This document shows, one piece after another, positions 16,391 to 22,961 of a stretch of DNA of 64,000 nt (position 1 is the stretch's first letter; every line of letters begins with the position of its first letter). The notes below the pieces were generated by a model. That model did not search any database, was not told the DNA's origin, and saw nothing but the letters and a program-made list of their open reading frames with translations. Source of the stretch: Alicyclobacillus herbarius DSM 13609 (GTDB lineage Bacteria; Bacillota; Bacilli; Alicyclobacillales; Alicyclobacillaceae); contig NZ_AUMH01000007.1 in assembly GCF_000430585.1 (NCBI RefSeq), positions 1-64,000 on the forward strand, read 5' to 3'. The translations under genes were made by a program, and so were the position numbers.

Positions 16391-16674
16391 GTGTACACGG
16401 TTGCGGGCGATAGCCGTTGCAACGTGTACGCAATAAATGGGAACCCAGTGAAAAGAGAGATGTTGTTGTGGCTTCGGATAGACGAGGGCTGGGTGATAGA
16501 TAGATGGATGGCAAACAAGACGTGTATGCGTTGTGTACGCATGACGTACACGATTTCTCGGGAATGTGGTGGCATTCTGTCGGTACTCAGTACGCTGATC
16601 GGGCGGACTCGTAGAGATCACGTACGTGGGCACTCCGGGGGACCCGTTCGAACGACGGATCGAACGAGTGTACG
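16391..16674. repeat. GTGTACG motifs and small dyads after the recombinase gene
   Basis: This 600-base gap holds no credible gene but repeated GTGTACG-like motifs: 16391-16397 (GTGTACA), 16424-16430, 16522-16528 (GTGTATG), 16533-16539, the inverse CGTACAC at 16545-16551 and 16668-16674. The pair at 16533/16551 forms a dyad with a five-base spacer, and CGTTCGA at 16645-16651 pairs with TCGAACG at 16660-16666. Another GTGTACG lies at 15003-15009, before the hairpin array. These could be arm-type binding sites of the recombinase. Confidence 0.45.
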
Positions 16675-16783
16675 GTGTTGAGAGCCGTCCTCGAACATTG
16701 ACAAGGAAGACAAGTTCTCCACTTTTCATCGCGACGAACGTGGCTGTAAAATTGAACAAAAGTACATTTGGAATCACTGAACC

Positions 16784-16954
16784 GGGATAGGGTAGCTAGG
16801 GTTCCGCTTCGTGCCGGGGGCGCGAAGGTCTGCGACCGAGGGCTACATGTCCGGCTTGTGTCGCCGGATGCACCTATTGGCACAAAAGGCCCGAGGGGGA
16901 AGGTTCAGCGCACTGTCATGCGCTGAGAGCCTTTCTCCTCGGGCTATTTCGTTT
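16784..16954 (+). ncRNA. ykkC-family riboswitch (likely NDP-sensing subtype 2c) with terminator
   Basis: The leader of the NUDIX gene carries the ykkC core: CTAGGGTTCCG at 16796-16806, GGTCTGCGACCGAGGG at 16827-16842, and the 3' conserved ACAAAAGGCCCGAGG at 16881-16895. The stem GTAGC/GCTAC (16792-16796 with 16842-16846) closes the first part. The conserved GGCCCGAGG segment can instead pair with CCTCGGGC at 16936-16943 as the base of a long hairpin followed by TATTTCGTTT, an expression platform for transcription termination. Subtype 2c members sit before NUDIX genes and bind nucleoside diphosphates; the subtype is inferred from this context, since related subtypes bind guanidine, ppGpp or PRPP. 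Confidence 0.75.
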
Positions 16955-16968
16955 AGGAGGGATTCGAC

Positions 16969-17409
16969 GTGACACGGATCGACGAAATTCGCCCTGGGGT
17001 TGCCATGATCATCTTTGACTCGCACGGGCGTGTTCTTCTGCAAAAGCGAGCCGACGTCGACCTATGGGGCATCCCGTCAGGACATGTTGAGCCGGGTGAA
17101 ACGGTCGCGAATGCGGCAGTTCGGGAGGTCTGTGAAGAGACAGGGTTACGGACACGGGTCAAGAGGCTCATTGGGATATACTCCGATCCCGAATCGCAGG
17201 TATTTCAGTACCCAAATGGGCGGGTCGTGCACTTTGTAACCCTGTGCTTCGAAATGGAGATTTGCGGTGGAAACATCGAGAAGGCTTTACCGGAAAGCTT
17301 GGATGTGCGGTTTTTCCCCGTCAATGGCCTACCCGAAGACATCCTCCCAATGCACCCAAGATGGTTGGCTGACGCGCTGGCCCAATCGGGTGCGCCGTTC
17401 ATTCGCTAA
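16969..17409 (+). CDS. NUDIX hydrolase
   Basis: Hydrolase of nucleoside diphosphates linked to another moiety, 146 residues. The NUDIX box is perfect at residues 38-60: G38, E44, R52-E53, E56-E57 and G59-L60 within GHVEPGETVANAAVREVCEE. The fold begins with the usual RPGVAMIIFDSHGRVLLQKRADVDLWGIPSG. The start is GTG 16969, eight bases after TTTAGGAGGGA. A riboswitch of the ykkC family controls it, which suggests that the substrate or a product is a nucleoside diphosphate. It lies between the recombinase and the excisionase-like gene, so it may be cargo of the integrative element or an older resident. Confidence 0.9.
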   Translation: MTRIDEIRPGVAMIIFDSHGRVLLQKRADVDLWGIPSGHVEPGETVANAAVREVCEETGLRTRVKRLIGIYSDPESQVFQYPNGRVVHFVTLCFEMEICGGNIEKALPESLDVRFFPVNGLPEDILPMHPRWLADALAQSGAPFIR

Positions 17410-17612
17410 GTGCACGGAAGAGAAAGTGAACGGCCTATGGGCTTCCGACGAGGGCGCGGGGGCTTACAAGTCTTTCTGGTGATTGCGTGGGTCAATGGAT
17501 TGGGTTTTTGTCAAGTCTCTGAGAAACGAATTTTGTTGAAGTGCAGAACTGAACGACGTGTGTTCGGGCGAGGTGCGATAATGTACCCAGACATTCATGG
17601 AGGTGATAGTGA

Positions 17613-17816
17613 ATGGTACGCCGGTTGCTCACGATGACGGAGGTTGCAGAGATCTGTGGAGTGTCAGTCAGTCGCGTGTATGAACTCGCCCGCGAAGGGT
17701 TGATCCCGGTTGTTCGGCTGGGTCGGCAACTGCGCGTGGATCCGGAACAACTGGAGCGTTGGATCCAAACGGGTGGCAAAGCTTATCCGGGTGGTTGGCG
17801 TCGGGAGGCGAACTGA
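17613..17816 (+). CDS. Excisionase-family helix-turn-helix protein
   Basis: Small DNA-binding protein of 67 residues with a MerR/Xis-type winged HTH (MTEVAEICGVSVSRVYELAREGLIPVVRLGRQLRVDPEQLERWI), the HTH_17 excisionase pattern. The ribosome site GGAGGTGATAGTGA just upstream is excellent. A GATAAT element at 17577-17582, preceded by TGC, may be an extended -10. The stop is one base before the ATG of the primase-polymerase gene. With the recombinase about 1.2 kb upstream, it may direct excision or act as a replication-module regulator. Confidence 0.8.
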   Translation: MVRRLLTMTEVAEICGVSVSRVYELAREGLIPVVRLGRQLRVDPEQLERWIQTGGKAYPGGWRREAN

Positions 17817-17817
17817 G

Positions 17818-18699
17818 ATGGTACAGAAAAAGAGCCCAGCTGGAACTGGGCAAAGCAACTCTAACGTAAACAGTGTATCACACAGGGTGACGGTCTGGCA
17901 GTATGCGGTCAGGTATGCCCAGCAGGGGTGGCCGGTGTTTCCGTGTCAAGCTGGGGGCAAGCGTCCATTAACCCGTCATGGGTACAAGGATGCAACCACA
18001 GAACTGGAGCGAATTGACGAGTGGGCTTGCGCATTCCCCAATGCCAACCTTGCCGTTGCCACTGGTCGAGTCAGCAAGGTGTGGGTGCTCGACATCGACC
18101 TTCGGCATGGCGGAATGGTCAACTGGCGGGAGCTCGTCACAGAGCATGCAAGTATAGCACCTACCTGGTGTGTACGTACGGGCGGGGGCGGTTGGCACCT
18201 GTATTTCCGTTACAGCCATGACGCTCCAATTGGATGTGGTGTCGGTTCTGGGCGTTTGCAAGGGATCGATTGGCGTGGCGACGGAGGGTACGTCCTGGTT
18301 CCACCGAGTCGCACGGAGCAGGCTTATGCGTGGGTGGTCGGACCTGGGACTGCCTCGGTCGTTGAGGCCCCGCATTGGTTGGTCGATTTGCTCTCTTCTT
18401 CCAAGTCAATCGTTGACGAGAGTGTCCAATTTGCTCCTTCGAGGACCGAATTGTCCCGGTTGAATGAGCTCCGGGCCATCGCGCAGGGGGTCTCAGAAGG
18501 AGTGCGAAACACTGCCGCAAGCCGTCTATGCGGATACCTACTGCGTCATAGGGTCGATCCGTATATCGTACAGTCCTTGATGATTGCATGGAATTTCCAA
18601 AATCGACCTCCCTTACCGCACAACGAACTGCTACGCGTGGTGGACAGCATCGCGGTCCGGGAACTGTTTCGGCGTCAGGGTGATTCGTATGTCCGCTAA
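17818..18699 (+). CDS. Bifunctional DNA primase/polymerase (Prim-Pol)
   Basis: Replication protein of 293 residues. The Prim-Pol domain occupies about residues 25-215, with the catalytic DxD at 92-94 (WVLDIDLRHGG), H127 in TGGGGWHLYF and the closing GIDWRGDGGYVLVPPS. A C-terminal PriCT-like helical part follows (GVRNTAASRLCGYLLR, DPYIVQSLMIAWN). The ATG 17818 follows the excisionase-like gene by one base; the longer frame from 17710 overlaps that gene. It primes and extends DNA for autonomous replication of plasmids, phages and phage satellites. The downstream ATPase gene overlaps its end by 11 bases, forming one operon. Confidence 0.85.
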   Translation: MVQKKSPAGTGQSNSNVNSVSHRVTVWQYAVRYAQQGWPVFPCQAGGKRPLTRHGYKDATTELERIDEWACAFPNANLAVATGRVSKVWVLDIDLRHGGMVNWRELVTEHASIAPTWCVRTGGGGWHLYFRYSHDAPIGCGVGSGRLQGIDWRGDGGYVLVPPSRTEQAYAWVVGPGTASVVEAPHWLVDLLSSSKSIVDESVQFAPSRTELSRLNELRAIAQGVSEGVRNTAASRLCGYLLRHRVDPYIVQSLMIAWNFQNRPPLPHNELLRVVDSIAVRELFRRQGDSYVR

Positions 18700-20083
18700 G
18701 GGAGGCATCGCTCGTCTCGCCGAATACGAACGCCGACACGGTTCGGGGGTTGTGCATCGGGACGACGTCATGCCGTTGCCTCGGCATGACGTGCCCCCCT
18801 TTCCGGTGGACGTCTATCCACGTCCATTGCAGGAACTTGTGTGGGAAACCGCCGAATCCATCAGTTGTCCACCTGATTACGTTGCGGTGCCGATGCTGTC
18901 TGTCGCGGGTTTGTGTATTGGTCCAAGTCGGGTTGCAGAACCTAAGCCGGATTGGCAGGAGGGAGCACGCATTTGGACGGTGGTCGTAGGTCCCTCGGGT
19001 CGGGGAAAGACACCCGCAATCCACAAGGCCATCCAGCCGGTCGAGATGATTCAACGGGCGTACGACGAGGAATTTATTCGTGAGCGTGAGATGGAAGCAA
19101 GATCCGGTGATTCGGAAGGGTTGACTCCAAAGGAAATCTACACGACGAATTCGACTGTCGAGGCTCTCCTTGAAATCCTTTCCGAAAATCCAACGGGTAT
19201 TCTGTATTACGTGGAAGAATTCTCCGGACTGTCGCTGTCGTTGAACCAGTATAAGGGCGGACGTGGGTCGGACAAGGCGGTCGTCTTGAGTTTGTGGAGT
19301 GGCGAGCCGGTGAGATACGTCAGGAAAAGTTACCGAATCTATGTTCGTAATCCATATCTGTGTATCACAGGTGGCATCCAACCCTCCAAATTGACGGGAC
19401 TGGCTCATGAATTTAGTTTACATGACGGATTTGCCCAGCGATTTCTAGTCTCGTTTCCGCGACCCGTTCCACAGCGGAATGCCGAGGCCGTTGTGTCCGA
19501 CCGATCCATGAACGCATGGGTGGATACATGTCATTACCTCCATGAAGTCAGCAGATCCGTTCTAACTCGGCCCATTGTGATGCAATTTTGTCCATCCGCA
19601 CGGGAGCGCTGGCGGGAGTGGCGATCAAAGCACATCGCTGAACAGAACGACCCGGATTTGTCAGATGACCTGCTTTCGTGGTATGCGAAATTGGATACTT
19701 ATGCGATTCGCTTGTCCCTCGTTGTGCAGTGTCTGATGGAAGCAACCGGTGAACATCGGGATTTGGTGATCAATGAGGAAGCCGTGTCCAATGCGATCCG
19801 GTTGGTGGAATATTTTAAGTCGCACACACGCCTTGTATATGATCAATTGACGTTGCCTATCCGGAGCGACCGGGTGCAACGGGCTGTGGACTGGATCCGA
19901 CGGCATGGAGGCACCGCAGATACACGCGATATTCAGAGGGCCAATGTCGTGGGGGTGAGGCGGGCTTCGGAAGCAAGACAATTGATCATGGACATCGCGG
20001 ACCACGGCTACGGGGTAGTTTCAGAGGGACCGCGCGGGGCCTTGCAAATCACCATTATCAGCTCACCCGACATTCCGACATAA
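18689..20083 (+). CDS. DUF3987-family replicative ATPase
   Basis: A 464-residue protein of the DUF3987 family, P-loop ATPases that accompany Prim-Pol proteins in mobile elements and probably serve as a helicase or loader. Walker A is GPSGRGKT at 101-108 and a Walker B-like segment is ILYYVEEFSG at 171-180. A C-terminal winged-helix-like stretch (RVQRAVDWIRRHGGTADTRDIQRANV) may bind DNA. The ATG 18689 overlaps the Prim-Pol end (a longer frame from 18584 is unlikely). Its last codons already contain the first CCGACA repeats of the nested inverted repeat at 20067-20295, which suggests that the gene and its origin-like site evolved as a unit. Confidence 0.75.
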   Translation: MSAKGGIARLAEYERRHGSGVVHRDDVMPLPRHDVPPFPVDVYPRPLQELVWETAESISCPPDYVAVPMLSVAGLCIGPSRVAEPKPDWQEGARIWTVVVGPSGRGKTPAIHKAIQPVEMIQRAYDEEFIREREMEARSGDSEGLTPKEIYTTNSTVEALLEILSENPTGILYYVEEFSGLSLSLNQYKGGRGSDKAVVLSLWSGEPVRYVRKSYRIYVRNPYLCITGGIQPSKLTGLAHEFSLHDGFAQRFLVSFPRPVPQRNAEAVVSDRSMNAWVDTCHYLHEVSRSVLTRPIVMQFCPSARERWREWRSKHIAEQNDPDLSDDLLSWYAKLDTYAIRLSLVVQCLMEATGEHRDLVINEEAVSNAIRLVEYFKSHTRLVYDQLTLPIRSDRVQRAVDWIRRHGGTADTRDIQRANVVGVRRASEARQLIMDIADHGYGVVSEGPRGALQITIISSPDIPT

Positions 20084-20295
20084 CCGACACAGTCAGACAT
20101 CCAGTGCTGCTGGGCGCACGACGACGTGCGAGAACATAAGTTCGATCCGACACAACCCGACAAAAGCTCCCGGGTCACGAGAATATGTCGGGTTGTGTCG
20201 GAACCGTGGGCGAGGTCCCGGAATGCGAGGGAGCCAGGATGGACTTGAGTTTTCAAGTATGTGTCGGTATGTCGGGAATGTCGGTCATATGTCGT
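20067..20295. repeat. Nested inverted repeats of CCGACA/TGTCGG, origin-like
   Basis: Left outer cluster: CCGACA at 20067, 20075 and 20084 (a degenerate copy near 20094). Right outer cluster: TGTCGG at 20262, 20270 and 20279 (degenerate near 20290). The clusters are near-perfect reverse complements over about 24 bases. Inside, a perfect 17-base pair (20146-20162 and 20186-20202) repeats the motif twice per arm. Both tiers share a centre near 20175. Small hairpins flank the inner pair at 20115-20130 and 20243-20258. The array abuts the Prim-Pol/ATPase genes and looks like an iteron origin. Confidence 0.7.
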
Positions 20296-20536
20296 GAGGT
20301 TCCAATTCTTCTGTGGTCAACACGTTTCCTGTCTTCAATTCCCTTCGGGCTTGTTCAGCTCCCGTCCGTTCTCCTTCCGTCTCAGGTTCATCGTCCGCTG
20401 GTGCTGACGTGAGCTTCTTCAGCAGTGGATCTTCACCGAGATCGCGCAGATACCTGAGGTAGCGCAGTGCCGGTGCCACTTCACTATCTGGCAACTGGTC
20501 AATCAACCGATGCAGTTCCTCCCGCTCCACTCGCAT
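20285..20536 (-). CDS. Small antitoxin-like protein
   Basis: An 83-residue acidic protein: REELHRLIDQLPDSEVAPALRYLRYLRDLGEDPLLKKL, then PADDEPETEGERTGAEQARRELKTGNVLTTEEL. This pattern (R-x-x-L-H-x-L-I-D-x-L-P..., then DDEPET and a C-terminal EEL) occurs in small Firmicutes proteins annotated as antitoxin-like or DUF2281-type. The ATG at 20536 has AAGGGGG upstream. No toxin gene adjoins on the same strand, so the label is tentative. Its stop codon lies at the outer edge of the TGTCGG repeat array, which suggests that the repeats mark the end of the neighbouring element. Confidence 0.65.
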   Translation of the reverse strand: MRVEREELHRLIDQLPDSEVAPALRYLRYLRDLGEDPLLKKLTSAPADDEPETEGERTGAEQARRELKTGNVLTTEELEPHDI

Positions 20537-20673
20537 GGGTGTTCCCCCTTGTCATGTTCATTCTGCCTAACTACCATGATACCCGATTTCACCTGAGCGG
20601 CGTCGGGGCAACACCGACAAGGGCGTGCGACAGCGTTGAGGACAGCGTTCCTTGATGGATCGGAGCGGTTGGT

Positions 20674-21450
20674 TTGATCCAGCAGGGAGGCGCAAGGAGG
20701 AATGGATCGTCGCGCAAGGACATTGCGACATCTCCGACAAGACCACACGTGATCCGAATCCCGCGTGTGAACCAATATGGTGCAAACACAGGAAGGGAGG
20801 TTCACGCAACGGCCATCCACGTAGAACCCGAACTGATTCGGCGGCTGCAGGTACAAGACGAGACGGCGTTCTGGGAGTTGTACAACCGCACCGTGACGGA
20901 TGTCGCGAGGTTGGTGCACTATCTTCTGGAAAATCCGTCCGATCTCGAAGACGTCGTTCAGGACATCTACGTCGCGGTGTACTGCTCTTTACCACGGTTC
21001 GATTCCGCCCGGCCGTTCGGCCCTTGGCTCACGGGGATTGTCATTCGCCAGGTCAGCGCACACCGGCGAAAGCAGTGGCGCCTGGGCCGGCTGAAAGACG
21101 CTTTGGTTCGGAGTGCGGATGCGCGGGCCTGCGGGATCCACTTGGACCTCGCGGACGACGTGACGGAATCGCTTCAACGTCAAGCGTTGGTCCAGTCCAT
21201 CCGCAGTCTGCCGCCCAAATTGAAGACAGTGGTCGTCCTGAATTACCTGCACGACTACACACGTAGGGAAATTGCGGAGATGCTCGGGATTCCGCCCGGC
21301 ACGGTGGCGTCGCGGACACCGACACCCATGCACGCACAGAAGGAAACGCTCGGGCTATCCGCGGATGGCAAGCATTTCACGGCTGTTGGGACCTCGCCTT
21401 CACTCCCCTTGTTGTGTGTCGCCGTGGCGGGGATCACTCGAATGCCTTAA
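20674..21450 (+). CDS. ECF sigma-70 factor, start uncertain
   Basis: Sigma region 2 (VEPELIRRLQVQDETAFWELYNR, LEDVVQDIYVAVYCSLPRF, FGPWLTGIVIRQVSAHRRKQ) and region 4 (IRSLPPKLKTVVVLNYLHDYTRREIAEMLGIPPGTVASR) are clear. The last part is odd: after SR the usual L-H-R-A is replaced by TPTP, and a 30-residue unmatched tail follows. The start is unclear. The conserved part begins near 20818, and a good AGGAAGGGAGG at 20790-20800 is followed by no ATG, GTG or TTG in frame, so the real start may be an unusual ATC at 20815 or lie upstream. A lipoprotein gene follows, as often with ECF partners. It may be decaying. Confidence 0.6.
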   Translation: MIQQGGARRNGSSRKDIATSPTRPHVIRIPRVNQYGANTGREVHATAIHVEPELIRRLQVQDETAFWELYNRTVTDVARLVHYLLENPSDLEDVVQDIYVAVYCSLPRFDSARPFGPWLTGIVIRQVSAHRRKQWRLGRLKDALVRSADARACGIHLDLADDVTESLQRQALVQSIRSLPPKLKTVVVLNYLHDYTRREIAEMLGIPPGTVASRTPTPMHAQKETLGLSADGKHFTAVGTSPSLPLLCVAVAGITRMP

Positions 21451-21621
21451 TGAGGTCCGCGACACATGGTCTACGCCAGCCGGTTCCCCACAGGGTCCCC
21501 CACAGAATCGCCACCTGCATGACCCCGTTATTAGTTGAACTCGCGTCAGCTCGCCCAGGGCTTGTCTTGGGACTGGAAAACCGAGAGGATCGAGGTGTAC
21601 TTGTCGGGTAAAAGCGGGTCG

Positions 21622-22308
21622 ATGCCGGTGAACGCGCGACTGGTTTCCATCTGCGTATTGAGTCTTTACTTGGCTCTGATGGGGTGCGACCACTCCGGTG
21701 GGACGGGGCGTGTTGCGGCCACCGGGGCGGGCAATGAAGCGGTCGGGCAGGGACAGCGTGGACGTGGCAACGGGATCGACAACAGCGGTGAAGCGCCGGG
21801 TGGGAGTCGTGTGACGCCAGGGTCTGGTTGGTACTTTGTCCCATTGGCTTCCACCTTCGGTCCGAACGAGGCCATCGCGGGCGTGTCGTTCAGCGGCGAT
21901 CGTTTGGACCTCTTGATCCGGACGGACTCGGTCGATGACGACGGGAACGTCATGTTTTCGAAGGTCTGGCACCAGGCAAAGTTCGATCCGGCGACAGCCA
22001 CACTCACGAAAGAATCAGACACCCCGGCCCGGTCCCAAAACACCTATGATGGACCGGTCCGCCTGCAGTTTCCGATGACGTTCCCGGACCACTTTCAGTA
22101 TCCGCCACTGTATCCGAATCAAGGGCTGCTATTGTGGGGGTTCCGCCGGTGGGATCGATTGGTGGCGTTCAACGTGCGGACGGGCGCTGCGGGCGTATTG
22201 GCCGAAGGGATAGGTGGGTGCGAAGACCTGGCGGTCAGAAATGTTTCTCGAGCAGCATACCGACTTGTTGTGCCATCAATGCTGGGGTATGCGGCATGCC
22301 TTGTGTAA
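21622..22308 (+). CDS. Lipoprotein of unknown function, 3' end truncated
   Basis: From ATG 21622 the product has a lipoprotein signal (VSICVLSLYLALMGC with C at about residue 22), a Gly-rich linker and an external domain (GSGWYFVPLASTFGPNEAIAGVSFSGDRLDLLIRTDS, LLWGFRRWDRLVAFNVRTGA). I do not recognise the family. The last 25 residues overlap the opposite-strand end of the TetR gene (stop at 22235) and do not look like domain sequence, so the original 3' end was probably lost when the TetR cluster joined here. It follows an ECF sigma gene and might be its sensor partner. Confidence 0.5.
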   Translation: MPVNARLVSICVLSLYLALMGCDHSGGTGRVAATGAGNEAVGQGQRGRGNGIDNSGEAPGGSRVTPGSGWYFVPLASTFGPNEAIAGVSFSGDRLDLLIRTDSVDDDGNVMFSKVWHQAKFDPATATLTKESDTPARSQNTYDGPVRLQFPMTFPDHFQYPPLYPNQGLLLWGFRRWDRLVAFNVRTGAAGVLAEGIGGCEDLAVRNVSRAAYRLVVPSMLGYAACLV

Positions 22309-22786
22309 TCCACCATTCCACGACACCCACGTAGGCTGTCCCCACAAAGCGCAGCATCACGTCTTCATTTATCCGCGGGTCGCCTCCCCCTTCTCTGGCC
22401 AGCTCATCCCGAAACGACTCAATGAGGTATTCGAGGAAACGGATTCGAAACGACGGAGCTGCCTTGCTGGCCAGCATGGTCGAAAAGAACAGATAGTGCT
22501 GCTCGAAGTACTCGAAGAAGATCCGCGTGGCCTCTATCCAGTCCAGTTCACATGCCCACGCCGCGAGGTTTCGCATTTCCTCGATGTGTTCCTCGATGAT
22601 CTTATCCAATAGATCGAATTTGTCGGCGTAGTGGAGATATATGGTGCCTCGGTTGACATTGGCTCTATCGGCGATGTCCTGAATCGTGATGTCGTCGAAG
22701 CTTTTCTCTGACATCAGCTCAAGTACCGCTTGTTTGATGGCCTCTCGAGACTTCAAAACCCTTCTGTCCACCTTTGAATTGGTCAT
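22235..22786 (-). CDS. TetR-family transcriptional regulator
   Basis: Repressor of 183 residues. The N-terminal HTH reads SREAIKQAVLELMSEKSFDDITIQDIADRANVNRGTIYLHYADKFDLLDKII, typical TetR. The C-terminal ligand domain is all helical and of normal length, similar to the DhaS/TetR_C_8-like group. The ATG 22786 has GGGGAGCGG upstream; the frame from 22825 is unlikely. It is divergent from the zinc dehydrogenase gene, and repeats GTTGATT in the gap are probable operators for both directions. The 3' end overlaps the truncated lipoprotein gene. Confidence 0.85.
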   Translation of the reverse strand: MTNSKVDRRVLKSREAIKQAVLELMSEKSFDDITIQDIADRANVNRGTIYLHYADKFDLLDKIIEEHIEEMRNLAAWACELDWIEATRIFFEYFEQHYLFFSTMLASKAAPSFRIRFLEYLIESFRDELAREGGGDPRINEDVMLRFVGTAYVGVVEWWITQGMPHTPALMAQQVGMLLEKHF

Positions 22787-22870
22787 ACTGTGAGCACCGC
22801 TCCCCGTGGTAAATTTTGAACACATTATCGCGACCTGTTGATTTATCGACGGATGAGGTCAAATTAACGA

Positions 22871-22927
22871 TTGCGTGTCTGTCGGGACTGCCTATGATTA
22901 TAGACGTGTGTTGATTAAACAATCAAC
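22871..22927 (+). promoter_or_regulatory. Promoter and TetR operator of the dehydrogenase gene
   Basis: TTGCGT (22871-22876) and TATGAT (22893-22898), spaced 16 bases, form a promoter toward the dehydrogenase. Just downstream GTTGATT-AAAC-AATCAAC (22910-22927) is a perfect seven-base dyad. A related half-site, GTTGATTTATC, begins at 22837 next to GATAAT of the opposite strand, so one regulator could control both directions. Confidence 0.55.
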
Positions 22928-22961
22928 GTTGAGATTTGCCAAGCGAAAGGGGAGGTCGTGC

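Noticed and set aside
15328..16575. Minus-strand frame of 415 codons over the recombinase gene
   Set aside because: Antisense to a recombinase with all catalytic residues intact; no recognisable domain.
18161..19408. Minus-strand frame of 415 codons over Prim-Pol and DUF3987 genes
   Set aside because: Antisense to two genes with clear motifs; His/Arg/Thr-rich without a domain.
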